Part shown: positions 33,833-41,955 of the stretch, piece by piece
Layout: each line of letters begins with the position of its first letter
Position numbering within the stretch: the stretch's first letter is position 1
Assembly (NCBI GenBank): GCA_902492065.1
Contig: CABUKE010000001.1
Span: forward strand, 248,001-312,000
Direction of reading: 5' to 3'
From: an uncultured Eubacteriales bacterium
GTDB taxonomy: Bacteria; Bacillota; Clostridia; UBA1381; UMGS1253
Length of the DNA: 64,000 bases
Translations under genes and position numbers: made by a program
Notes under the pieces: generated by a model
Told to the model about the DNA's origin: nothing
Databases searched by the model: none
Seen by the model: the letters and a program-made list of their open reading frames with translations, nothing else

Positions 33833-34846
33833 TCAATCGTCGTATCCGTTGGGATTGTTCTTCTGCCAGTTCCAGGCGTCACGGCACATGTCGACAATCG
33901 ACTTTTTTGCTTCCCAGCCGAGCTCGGTTTTCGCTTTTGTCGGGTCTGCATAGCATACCGTCACATCGCCGGGGCGACGCGGTGCAAACTTGTATGGAAT
34001 TGTTACACCGTTTGCTTCCTCAAAGGCCTTTACCAAATCCAGCACACTGTAGCCAACGCCCGTGCCGAGATTGTGAATCAAAACGCCCTTCGTGGTATTA
34101 AGCTTGTCGAGCGCCTTGAGGTGACCGTCCGCTAAATCGACAACATGGATGTAGTCGCGTACGCCGGTGCCGTCCTTTGTCGGGTAGTCGTTGCCGAAAA
34201 TGCTGAGCTGCGGCAGCTTGCCGAGCGCGACCTGCGTGATATAGGGCATCAAATTGTTCGGAATCCCTTTCGGATTCTCACCAATCCTGCCGCTTTCGTG
34301 CGCACCCACAGGATTAAAGTAGCGCAGGAGCGAGATTGCCCAGTCCTTGTCCGATACGGCAAGGTCCTGCAAAATCTGCTCAATCATCAGCTTTGTCTGC
34401 CCGTAGGGGCTGTTTGCCGAGGTGGGAAGGTCTTCCGTCAGCGGCATTTTATCCGTCATACCATACACGGTGGCCGACGAGCTGAACACAATTTTCTTTA
34501 CGCCAAACTCCTGCATAACTTCAAGCAGATAGACCGTTCCAGCAATGTTGTTCTCATAATACTTGAGCGGTACAGCCACGGATTCTCCAACGGCTTTCAG
34601 CCCGGCAAAATGAATCACCGAGTCGATTGTATTTTCTTTAAAAATCGTGCGCATACCTGCTTTATCCAGAATATCGCACTCGTAAAACCGGATTTTTTTC
34701 CCCGTGATTTCTTCCACCCGGCCAATTGCCTTCGGACTGCTGTTGGAGAGATTATCCAAAACAACAACGTCGTAGCCGGCCTCCAGTAGCTTGACACACG
34801 TATGCGAGCCGATATAACCGGCGCCGCCCGTTACTAAAACTGACAT
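33833..34846 (-). CDS. galE: UDP-glucose 4-epimerase
   Basis: A 337-residue short-chain dehydrogenase-fold enzyme interconverting UDP-galactose and UDP-glucose. The NAD-binding motif GGAGYIGSHTCVKLL is at the N-terminus. The catalytic Ser region FSSSATVYG and the YxxxK pair in SPYGQTKLMIEQ follow, and the C-terminal GVRDYIHVVDLADGHLKAL is diagnostic. It could feed galactose released by the GH36 enzyme at 46 kb into glycolysis or supply envelope sugars. GGAGGG precedes the ATG. Confidence 0.95.
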   Translation of the reverse strand: MSVLVTGGAGYIGSHTCVKLLEAGYDVVVLDNLSNSSPKAIGRVEEITGKKIRFYECDILDKAGMRTIFKENTIDSVIHFAGLKAVGESVAVPLKYYENNIAGTVYLLEVMQEFGVKKIVFSSSATVYGMTDKMPLTEDLPTSANSPYGQTKLMIEQILQDLAVSDKDWAISLLRYFNPVGAHESGRIGENPKGIPNNLMPYITQVALGKLPQLSIFGNDYPTKDGTGVRDYIHVVDLADGHLKALDKLNTTKGVLIHNLGTGVGYSVLDLVKAFEEANGVTIPYKFAPRRPGDVTVCYADPTKAKTELGWEAKKSIVDMCRDAWNWQKNNPNGYDD

Positions 34847-34963
34847 AAAAAATACCCTCCCGTAAATCGCATTTTCCAGTACAGGCCATACGGCCTTTTG
34901 AAACTATATTATAAACTTTTTTACCGAAAATAGCAAGAGAAATAAACTAATTTTTACAATTAA

Positions 34964-35000
34964 AGGGCCAACAGGCGAGCGTTTCGCCTGTTGGCCTTAC
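34964..35000 (-). terminator. Terminator after the CBM32-containing deacetylase gene
   Basis: Inverted repeat GGCCAACAGGCGA / TCGCCTGTTGGCC with a short loop; on the minus strand it is followed by CTTTAATT. It lies directly after the stop at 35012. Confidence 0.75.
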
Positions 35001-35011
35001 ATGGTGCAAAA

Positions 35012-36562
35012 TTATTTGTAAATGATAATCTCCTTGACTGCGTTCCACGCGCTCGAGCTGTTGCCCATGCAGTAAACGCGGAAGTAGCGGCCCTTCGCAT
35101 TTTCAAGCGTATAATCTTCGTAACCCGCTGTCGTACCCGACGCTTTGCCGTCGTGTACGGTTGTAAAGTTTACCCCATCCTCAGACGTTTCGAGGCGGAA
35201 GATGGCCTGCCGCTGGTCGCCCTTGTTCCATACAATGGACACCTTGCTGATGGTGGTCGACTCGCCCAAATCGTAGCAAATCCACTGCGGGTTGCCTTCA
35301 CAGGACCAGAGCGTATCCACATCGCCGTCATAGCTGAAGTAGCCCAGTTCATCCTCGAAGAAGGAGCTGAATGTGCAGTCTTTAATTTCGACTGCGCCCT
35401 CCGGCAGCGTATACGGCTTTTCCGTCTTGCTGACAATGATTACGGTAGTATTCGGCTCGTCCCAATATACGACCTGGTCGAGCGACTCAGATACGAACCG
35501 GATCGGTACAACGAACCGGTCACCGACAATGGTTGCCGCAACATCGAGCTCCACCGCTTCGCCGTTTAAGTACGCAGTTGTATTGTTTTCTGTAATGACA
35601 ACGGTGTTGTCGCCTCTAACCGCTGTTGCAGTTGCTGTGTCTGCGTCCCAGGTGATGTCCGCATCGAGCGCCTCAAAGATTGCGCGGAACGGCACGAGCA
35701 CGCGGTCGTCTATCATAACCGGCTCAGTATCTTCAAACTCCATATAGCTGCCGTTGAGCATAACGTCGATGTACTCCGGCTCCGGGCTTGGGTTTGCTTC
35801 CTGCTCGCGGTAATATTCCGTATATTCCGACGGCGTCATGAATACGGAATCCCGCTCCTTTAAGAAAGTAAGTACCTTCTTAAACTCGGACAAATCATTC
35901 TCATCCCACATGCCGGCATGCCCCTGCAAGATGATATAGGGAGAACGCTTCAGCTTTTCATAATTTTCGAGAAAATGTTCATAGTCCACGTCGCCGGTCG
36001 CCGGCTCAATGTTGGCCCGGGTCGGCAGCCGCAGGAAGTCGTGCTCTCCATAATCGGCGGACAGCATCACATTCGTGATCTGCGGGAACTTCTCGTCAAT
36101 CATCTGCGCCGTTGTCGCGTCGCTGTTGTTGTTCGGCGAGCCAAAAGACGTCACCGTGATTCCACACTTGTCTTTGAGAAGTTGTACTGTTTTGTTAAAG
36201 CTTTCATACAGCGAGTCATAGTCGCTGCCGTGGTATTCCGTTTCTGAATGGACATAGCCGTGGTGCCAGATTTCGATTCCGGCGTCGTGCCATTCCTTGA
36301 TTTTGTCATAGTAGGACTGCTTCGTGCCATCGTCCTCGAGCGAGTTGCCGATGATGCCGAAGCTGGCCTTTACGCCCTCTTCCTGTACAATTTCAAACGC
36401 AGTCTGGAAACCGTTTGCCGTATTTGTGTTTAAATCGTCCAGCTTTAAAATGACGATTGGTTTGTAGCGGTCTGCCGTAGCTGCGCCGGCGGTGGCCGGA
36501 AACGCAGTCAGCGCCAGTAGAACGCATAAAAGCAATGCAATAATTTTTGCTCTCTTCTTCAT
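35012..36562 (-). CDS. Exported NodB-like protein with copper-amine-oxidase-N-type and F5/8 C (CBM32-like) domains
   Basis: A 516-residue secreted protein. A signal peptide ends near AGAA (about residue 28). Residues about 35-255 form a divergent NodB/DUF2334-like domain: IVILKLDDLNT supplies motif 1, EIWHHGYVHSE the paired His residues and IILQGHAGMW the late His. Residues about 263-375 match the stalk-like domain named after copper amine oxidase N (VMIDDRVLVPFRAIFEAL...DRFVVPIRFVSESL). The C-terminus is a discoidin-type carbohydrate-binding domain (WICYDLGESTTISKVSIVW...GRYFRVYC). It lies 32 bases after a longer paralogue, so the two form a tandem duplication. The substrate is unknown. Confidence 0.85.
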   Translation of the reverse strand: MKKRAKIIALLLCVLLALTAFPATAGAATADRYKPIVILKLDDLNTNTANGFQTAFEIVQEEGVKASFGIIGNSLEDDGTKQSYYDKIKEWHDAGIEIWHHGYVHSETEYHGSDYDSLYESFNKTVQLLKDKCGITVTSFGSPNNNSDATTAQMIDEKFPQITNVMLSADYGEHDFLRLPTRANIEPATGDVDYEHFLENYEKLKRSPYIILQGHAGMWDENDLSEFKKVLTFLKERDSVFMTPSEYTEYYREQEANPSPEPEYIDVMLNGSYMEFEDTEPVMIDDRVLVPFRAIFEALDADITWDADTATATAVRGDNTVVITENNTTAYLNGEAVELDVAATIVGDRFVVPIRFVSESLDQVVYWDEPNTTVIIVSKTEKPYTLPEGAVEIKDCTFSSFFEDELGYFSYDGDVDTLWSCEGNPQWICYDLGESTTISKVSIVWNKGDQRQAIFRLETSEDGVNFTTVHDGKASGTTAGYEDYTLENAKGRYFRVYCMGNSSSAWNAVKEIIIYK

Positions 36563-36593
36563 ACTATTATTGGTCCTCCTTTCCTAACCAGTA

Positions 36594-38471
36594 TTATTTG
36601 CTGCCGTGGATCTCCACTTCCAGCAGAGAGTTCCAACTGGAGGAAGCGGCGGAGTCGTTCCCATTGCAGATTACGCGGACATATTTGCCTTTGACCGGTG
36701 TGAAGGTATAGGTTTCAAGCTGGTCGGTTGTACCGCCGCTCACACCTGTGAAGGCGGTCGTATAATCAACGCCGTTTTCTGATACGGCAATCTCAAAGTT
36801 GGATTTCCGTTCGTTGCCCTTATACCATGCGAGCGCTACGCTGTCAATGTTGTATATGTCGTCAAGCTCGTACTGAATCCAAACGCCTTTGCCTTCTGCG
36901 TCCCAACGGTCGTCCGGAACAATCTGGCCGTCCATGGTAAACAGCTCTTTCGTATAATTTTTCAGCACGCTCTTAGTTGAAACAACCGGGAGACCGCCGC
37001 CCTTGAACTCGCCATCTTTGAGAATTGTATTAACCGGACCGGAGGTAATCTTCGCCGTGCGGGTTTCCTCATCCCATTTTACTGTTGCGCCAAAGTTTTC
37101 CGCGATGAAACGGAGCGGAACCAGCGTACGGTCGTCAATGACCGTTGCTGCAACGTCGAGCTCAACCGGCTTGCCATTCACATATGCGGTCGTGCTGTCA
37201 ATCGGCAGGCTAACCGTTGTTTCGTCAAGCTGGCCCCCAGCGGTATTATTTTCTTCGTCCCAGGTCACGGTCGCACCCATCTGCTCAAAAATCGCACGGA
37301 AGGGAACCATCGTCCGGTCGTTGATGATGGTCGGCTCTACGTCAAATGTCATCATCTCGCCATCAAGAATGACCTTGACCGGCTCAGTGCTTGGGTCAAT
37401 CACCTTCAGCGTAAGCACAGCGTCGTCCTTTGCGCTAAATTTGAATGTAAATGTATAGGTATCCTTGTCAAGCGACATCAGATAGTCGGATTTAAGCAGT
37501 ACGGTGTCGCCGTCTACGGTGTAATCCGTATCCTTGACAAGCTCTGTCCCGTTATTGGAAACAGAAGTGAGCGTGTTGCCGTTAAGCGTCATGGTAACAG
37601 CGAAGTCGCCCGGGTTAGCTGCCTTATTATATTTGCTGTTTTCCGGGAATACGCTCGACACACCGTTGAGCTGGTTATAATACTCGGTCGGCGTCATGAA
37701 GATGGTGTTTTTCTCCATCAGGTAGTCGATAATCTTTTCAAAGTTTGCCCAGCTCTCGTCGTTGAAGTTGCCCGGATGCCCCTGCAACACGAGATAGGGC
37801 TTATCCTTCTTTGAGGATTCGTACGTTTCTACGAACTTGTCGTAGTCTACAACGCCCGTGTCAGTCTCCAGGTTGCCGCTCTCACGCAGCATAAGCTGGT
37901 TCCCACCCTCAGTTACGGAAGGGAAGAAGAACACCTTCATCTGCGGCAGGTCGTTAAGCGCCTCGATCGTTACAGCGTCGGTTGCGTTGTACGGCGGGCC
38001 AAAGGTGCGGAGCGTAATCCCACACTTTTCCTGCATCAGGTCAATCGTATCCTTGAGCTGTTTATACTGTTGCTCATATGTACCGCCGGAAAATTCGACC
38101 TGATTCGCCTTGTCGTGGTAGTAGCCGTGGTGCCAAATTTCGATATTGCCATCTGCTACAAAGCTTTTGATATCGTCGTAATACTCTTCTTTTTTACCGT
38201 CATCCTCCAATGAAATGCCGATTACACCAAAGCTTGCTTTAATTCCCTTTTCGTCAATAATACCTTTTGCCTTCTTAAATGCGTCCCGGGCGCCCGTACC
38301 TTCACGGATATCGTCGAGCTTGAGCAGGATGACCTGCTTGCCGTCAATGGTCGTCGGCTCGGACGAGGGTTCCGCCGCACTTGCCGTAAACGGCATTGCA
38401 GCAGTCAAAAGCATTGCTGCCGACAGGGCGGCAGAAACGATTTTGGACAAAAATTTTCCCTTTTTGTACAT
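36594..38471 (-). CDS. Exported NodB-like protein with CBM_X2-type, copper-amine-oxidase-N-type and F5/8 C domains
   Basis: A 625-residue secreted paralogue of the preceding entry. Order: signal peptide to about residue 33; NodB-like domain (VILLKLDDIREG, EIWHHGYYHDK, LVLQGHPGNF); a CBM_X2-like beta domain that the shorter paralogue lacks (VTMTLNGNTLTSVSNNG...DYTVDGDTVLLKSDYL); the copper-amine-oxidase-N-type domain (TIINDRTMVPFRAIFEQM...DRTLVPLRFIAENF); and a C-terminal F5/8 C domain (WIQYELDDIYNIDSVALAW). The ATG at 38471 is preferred over 38477 because AGGAGG lies eight bases from it and abuts the other. It is the first gene of the pair. Function inferred: deacetylation or related cleavage of an extracellular glycan. 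Confidence 0.85.
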   Translation of the reverse strand: MYKKGKFLSKIVSAALSAAMLLTAAMPFTASAAEPSSEPTTIDGKQVILLKLDDIREGTGARDAFKKAKGIIDEKGIKASFGVIGISLEDDGKKEEYYDDIKSFVADGNIEIWHHGYYHDKANQVEFSGGTYEQQYKQLKDTIDLMQEKCGITLRTFGPPYNATDAVTIEALNDLPQMKVFFFPSVTEGGNQLMLRESGNLETDTGVVDYDKFVETYESSKKDKPYLVLQGHPGNFNDESWANFEKIIDYLMEKNTIFMTPTEYYNQLNGVSSVFPENSKYNKAANPGDFAVTMTLNGNTLTSVSNNGTELVKDTDYTVDGDTVLLKSDYLMSLDKDTYTFTFKFSAKDDAVLTLKVIDPSTEPVKVILDGEMMTFDVEPTIINDRTMVPFRAIFEQMGATVTWDEENNTAGGQLDETTVSLPIDSTTAYVNGKPVELDVAATVIDDRTLVPLRFIAENFGATVKWDEETRTAKITSGPVNTILKDGEFKGGGLPVVSTKSVLKNYTKELFTMDGQIVPDDRWDAEGKGVWIQYELDDIYNIDSVALAWYKGNERKSNFEIAVSENGVDYTTAFTGVSGGTTDQLETYTFTPVKGKYVRVICNGNDSAASSSWNSLLEVEIHGSK

Positions 38472-38781
38472 ATCCATAACCTCCTGTAAAAAATAACAAT
38501 AAACAAATACAGCTACAGTTTACACGAAATCCAATAAAAAATCAATATCTTTTGACGTTATGGTTAGAATATTTATACAAATATAAAAATTTTTTTTAGC
38601 TGGAGTGAAAAGTTTATTTCTGCTCTAAAAAGGCCGAAAATAAAAGCGGCAATTACTCTTTTAAAATCGGGTAATTGCCACTTTCAATCAAATATCCCTG
38701 CGGGAGCGGGCCCTTTTTTATTCAGAGAGCACTTTCTTGGTAAAAAACGAGGTCACCAATTCAAATCTGGTTAGCAGATCC
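38472..38781. other. Gene-free stretch between the deacetylase pair and the flippase gene
   Basis: About 310 bases, very A/T rich on the left, where the promoter of the minus-strand deacetylase pair must lie (a weak TTGATT/TAAACT pair is visible). On the right it holds the flippase terminator (38635-38681) and a short G/C block with a T run at 38702-38718. No open reading frame has a ribosome-binding site. Confidence 0.6.
38635..38681 (-). terminator. Terminator after the flippase gene
   Basis: Minus-strand arms AGTGGCAATTAC / GTAATTGCCGCT followed by TTTATTTTC, about 100 bases beyond the flippase stop. Confidence 0.7.
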
Positions 38782-40167
38782 TTATCTCTTTATAAATCTT
38801 GCGCGCAGAACTGCGATTACATCTTTGAAATTCAACATCAATACAAACAGAGTAAGTATAATGGAATAAACAAGATAGAATGGGCATTGGCTAATCATAA
38901 TGGCGCATTCAGCGCTGAGCGCAATAATATTGCATACCAGCCTGCCTATATTCCAGCGGATGCGGACATACTTTCTCGTATGCACAGCACGTACGGCAAA
39001 CATTACAAAATAGCTTACCAGTGTTGCAAACGATGCACCGTAAATTCCAAATAAGGGAATCCACAGAATATTGAACACAATATTGACCACAACGCCGAGA
39101 ACGGTTGTCAACAGTGTGCAGACACTCTTTTTCTCCACCATGTAAATGCTCGATAAAAACGTAGCAATGCAGGAAAAGGTCGTTGCCATGACGAGGAATG
39201 GGATATATTGCCACGCCTCGTAGTATTCCGGCGCGGCCAAGATCCGCGTGGAAAGCTGCGCCGTCACAATCAGGACGGCTGCAACGGAAAAGGCCAGAGC
39301 TTGGTATACGCTGCATACACGAGAGAAAAACTGATCGCGCCCTTCTTCCTCTGTAACAGCGCTGATTTGCCATGCTTCGGCAAAAATGTTCGCCACAATC
39401 ATCAAGATTGTCGGAATTTTATTCGACACAGCATAGATACCGTTTGCCGCCTCACCCATCATATAGGTAATGATGTAACGGCCCGAGATGCTTACAATCA
39501 AAGAACATACCGTGTTTGGAATCAGCGGCATACAGTAGGCGAGCATTTTGTAATACAGCGCCTTTGTGACTTTTTTGAAGCTGAGAAAGCGATGCAGCCG
39601 CGTCAGCAGGAACACAAGAACCGCACAGGTAAAGTCCGTAATAATGGTTGACCATATGTATCCTGCGATGCCCCAACGGAACACAACGAGAAACAAAATA
39701 TTGAGCACAATGGTTAAAATAGTGGAAAAGACGCCGTCAATCGCATAGAAACGTACATAGCCGATTGCCCGCGCAAACTGGGAACAAAGCCCATGAAGCG
39801 CTGACGCGAGCACAAACAGATACAGATATTGGGTGTATCCTTGTAATACCGTTACCTTTGAAATGAGCGGGTCGCATAAAACCATGATGACAAACCCAAG
39901 CAGAATCGTCATCAGGCCAATCGTAAACACGCCTTTCTTACTTGTGGAACGCTCCAGCCCAAAGCGAATAATTGCATTATTGATCCCAATTGTGGCAAAC
40001 GGAATCAATAGGTTGCACGTTTGTACCAGTACGTCAACGAGGCCAAAGTCGCTCGTTGACATGACCCTTGTGTATAAGGGCATCATTAAAAAGATTAATA
40101 CTTTCGAGCTGAACGCCGCAATTGCGAATACAAACGTATTGCTGACCAGCCGCTTATATTTATCCAT
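38782..40167 (-). CDS. Wzx-like polysaccharide flippase (MOP superfamily)
   Basis: A 461-residue membrane protein with about 12-14 helices. The opening YKRLVSNTFVFAIAAFSSKVLIFLMMPLYTRVMSTSDFGLVD is the hallmark of lipid-linked oligosaccharide flippases (RfbX/Wzx group). It would move undecaprenyl-linked repeat units to the outer face of the membrane. No glycosyltransferase genes accompany it here, so it may belong to a cluster elsewhere or act on a housekeeping glycan such as that used for SLH anchoring (inference). Confidence 0.9.
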   Translation of the reverse strand: MDKYKRLVSNTFVFAIAAFSSKVLIFLMMPLYTRVMSTSDFGLVDVLVQTCNLLIPFATIGINNAIIRFGLERSTSKKGVFTIGLMTILLGFVIMVLCDPLISKVTVLQGYTQYLYLFVLASALHGLCSQFARAIGYVRFYAIDGVFSTILTIVLNILFLVVFRWGIAGYIWSTIITDFTCAVLVFLLTRLHRFLSFKKVTKALYYKMLAYCMPLIPNTVCSLIVSISGRYIITYMMGEAANGIYAVSNKIPTILMIVANIFAEAWQISAVTEEEGRDQFFSRVCSVYQALAFSVAAVLIVTAQLSTRILAAPEYYEAWQYIPFLVMATTFSCIATFLSSIYMVEKKSVCTLLTTVLGVVVNIVFNILWIPLFGIYGASFATLVSYFVMFAVRAVHTRKYVRIRWNIGRLVCNIIALSAECAIMISQCPFYLVYSIILTLFVLMLNFKDVIAVLRARFIKR

Positions 40168-40269
40168 ATCTCCAAAACCACCATATCATCAGTTTCCCAT
40201 AACTTGTATCATTATAGCATGAAAAAAACGTATGGGCAAGTAGGCCCGGCAAATCCACGCCAGACAAAA

Positions 40270-40298
40270 GGAAAATCCCCGCTATACGCGGGGATTGA
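40270..40298 (-). terminator. Terminator after the 65-residue small protein gene
   Basis: AATCCCCGCGTATAGCGGGGATT hairpin (arms AATCCCCGC / GCGGGGATT); on the minus strand it is followed by TTCCTTTT. Confidence 0.85.
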
Positions 40299-40307
40299 AA
40301 ACTGCGG

Positions 40308-40505
40308 TCAATTGTCGCCGCCCGCCGCCTCCGGCGGGGCATAATCATAGACCGCCTTATACGACTCCACTTCAGCCTCCGAACGCGGTGGCGTAGGCAT
40401 CAGACCGGTGCAGTCCATGGCAGAGCTCGCATTGCAGGGGTCGATTTCTTCTACATAGTCGCTTACATAATTTGTTTTGCGTCGTTTGGGTGCTCTGTTT
40501 CGCAT
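40308..40505 (-). CDS. Small hypothetical protein, 65 residues
   Basis: A short acidic-tailed protein beginning MRNRAPKRRKTNYVSDYVEE and containing CNASSAMDCTGLMPTPP, with two Cys residues and a Pro-rich turn, ending PPEAAGGDN. There is no signal peptide or membrane helix. GAGGAG lies seven bases before the ATG and a strong terminator follows the stop, so it is very likely expressed. I do not recognise the family. The basic N-terminus and Cys pair could suit a small nucleic-acid or protein-binding factor, but this is speculation. Confidence 0.7.
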   Translation of the reverse strand: MRNRAPKRRKTNYVSDYVEEIDPCNASSAMDCTGLMPTPPRSEAEVESYKAVYDYAPPEAAGGDN

Positions 40506-40586
40506 GCTATCAACTCCTCGGTATTAATTTGGCTGCTGTAAGCGCCAAATATACACGAGACGAGCCGGGAATATCCACAGCTTTCA

Positions 40587-41225
40587 TTAAATTTTGTCAA
40601 AAACCAATTGAACAGACGCCGGTAATTCCCGTATGGTAGCAATCGACGCTTCTGCTGCATCCACATTGCCAAACCCGTACGAGGCATGGATAAACGGAAT
40701 CCCGGCCTGCCGTGCTGCATCGCAGTCGCTTTGCGTGTCACCGACATATACGGCCTTTTCTATACCGTTTCGTTCCATTACCATACGAATGTTTTCGCCC
40801 TTGCTTTTCTTTGTCCGCCCGGAATATTCAAAGTCGGCAAACAGCCGTTCAAAGCCATGATACGATAGAAACGCTTCTGCATAGCCTGCCTCGCAGTTGC
40901 TTACTAGGCATAACATATAATGCTGCGCCAAACGCTCAAGCGTATCGGCAAGGCCATCGTAGAGCTCCGCACCGTGAGCGGCCAGGTATTCCGCCTCCTC
41001 CCGGACACATTCATTTGCAATTTTGAGTCCTTCCTCCTGCGTCATATCCGTAAAATACAGAGCAACAATCTGCGACAGCGTCTTTCCCATAAAGCTTTCT
41101 ACAGTCTTTCTTGTGATCTGCGGAAGATCGTGCCGTTTTAGCACTGCATTCCAGGAAATCATTACCGGCCCGCATGCGTTCCACATTGTGCCGTCCAAGT
41201 CAAAAATTACCGCATTATTTTTCAT
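40587..41225 (-). CDS. HAD-superfamily phosphatase (phosphoglycolate phosphatase-like)
   Basis: A 212-residue HAD hydrolase. Motif I IFDLDGTMW has the nucleophile Asp and acid/base Asp, motif II is LVSNCE, motif III has Lys in the TKKSKGENIRMV region and motif IV is YVGDTQSDCDAA. The helical cap between motifs I and II is of the subclass I type. It hydrolyses a phosphomonoester, perhaps 2-phosphoglycolate, but the substrate is not predictable. The ATG at 41225 follows GAGGGT. The 80-base gap to the small gene at 40505 leaves room for a separate promoter. Confidence 0.88.
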   Translation of the reverse strand: MKNNAVIFDLDGTMWNACGPVMISWNAVLKRHDLPQITRKTVESFMGKTLSQIVALYFTDMTQEEGLKIANECVREEAEYLAAHGAELYDGLADTLERLAQHYMLCLVSNCEAGYAEAFLSYHGFERLFADFEYSGRTKKSKGENIRMVMERNGIEKAVYVGDTQSDCDAARQAGIPFIHASYGFGNVDAAEASIATIRELPASVQLVFDKI

Positions 41226-41304
41226 ATTGTAACCCTCTCGCATTTTAGTATATGTATTATATCACAGAATGTGGATACCGTCTATTATCTTTTGTGAATA
41301 AAAT

Positions 41305-41333
41305 TTGACACGTTTGGACAAGTTTGCTATACT
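41305..41333 (+). promoter_or_regulatory. Near-consensus promoter in front of a decayed MATE gene
   Basis: TTGACA (41305-41310), 17-base spacer, TATACT (41328-41333). It remains intact although the gene it serves is broken. Confidence 0.8.
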
Positions 41334-41391
41334 GATTTATTATACAAAGCGTAGCATCGCTTACAAGGACAATGCAAGGGGAAGCGATTGT

Positions 41392-41860
41392 ATGAAGGCA
41401 GACAACAGGACACATATTTTTGAGACCATGCCGGTCAGACAGGCCGTACTGCGGCAGATTCTGCCAGACGATTGCGCTGATTGATAATTTGGCGGACACG
41501 TATTTTGTTGGGATGCTCAACGACCCGAGGCAGACCGCGGACTTCAACCTGTTCTGCGCCGGCGGCGCGAGTATGCTTGCCCAAGCGTTGGGCCGCCGGG
41601 AAGCCGGGTACGCAAAGCGAATTTCGTCAGGTTCGTTTTAGGGCGGGTGCGTAAGCGGTTGTCTGCCTTCTATTCTGTTTCTCGCGGTAGCGCCGCCGAT
41701 TTTATCCCGATGGTTTTTCTCTGCCGCGCGTCCTTTGCTGTGAGCTTTTCGGGTTCTGTTTATCGACGATACGGTTATGCTTCAAGGCAATGGATACATG
41801 CCGTTTTTTATTTTTGCAACTACTTAATAAGAATATTTACAAAGAGTTCATAGAATTTAT
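41392..41860 (+). pseudogene. Decayed MATE-family efflux gene
   Basis: The ATG at 41392 opens a MATE-like N-terminus (MPVRQAVLRQI), but the frame hits TGA after 31 codons. In another frame the sequence continues as QTIALIDNLADTYFVGMLNDP, an almost canonical MATE segment (usually LIYNLADTYFVGML). It then jumps to NLFCAGGASMLAQALGRRE, skipping the residues that normally separate these motifs, and stops at 41638-41640. Further hydrophobic remnants such as ILFLAVAPPILSRWFF follow in a third frame before similarity fades near 41.8 kb. At least two frameshifts and one internal deletion are needed, so no transporter can be made. Confidence 0.75.
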
Positions 41861-41871
41861 AAATTAAGATA

Positions 41872-41900
41872 TAGACACTCCCATCTATATATACTATACT
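41872..41900 (+). promoter_or_regulatory. Promoter of the antiporter-rarA unit
   Basis: TAGACA (41872-41877), 17-base spacer, TATACT (41895-41900), about 55 bases before the antiporter start. Confidence 0.7.
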
Positions 41901-41955
41901 GTAAAAGGAGACGAAAGTATTTATAATTCTTCTGAGTTAGAGGAGGTACGTATAT

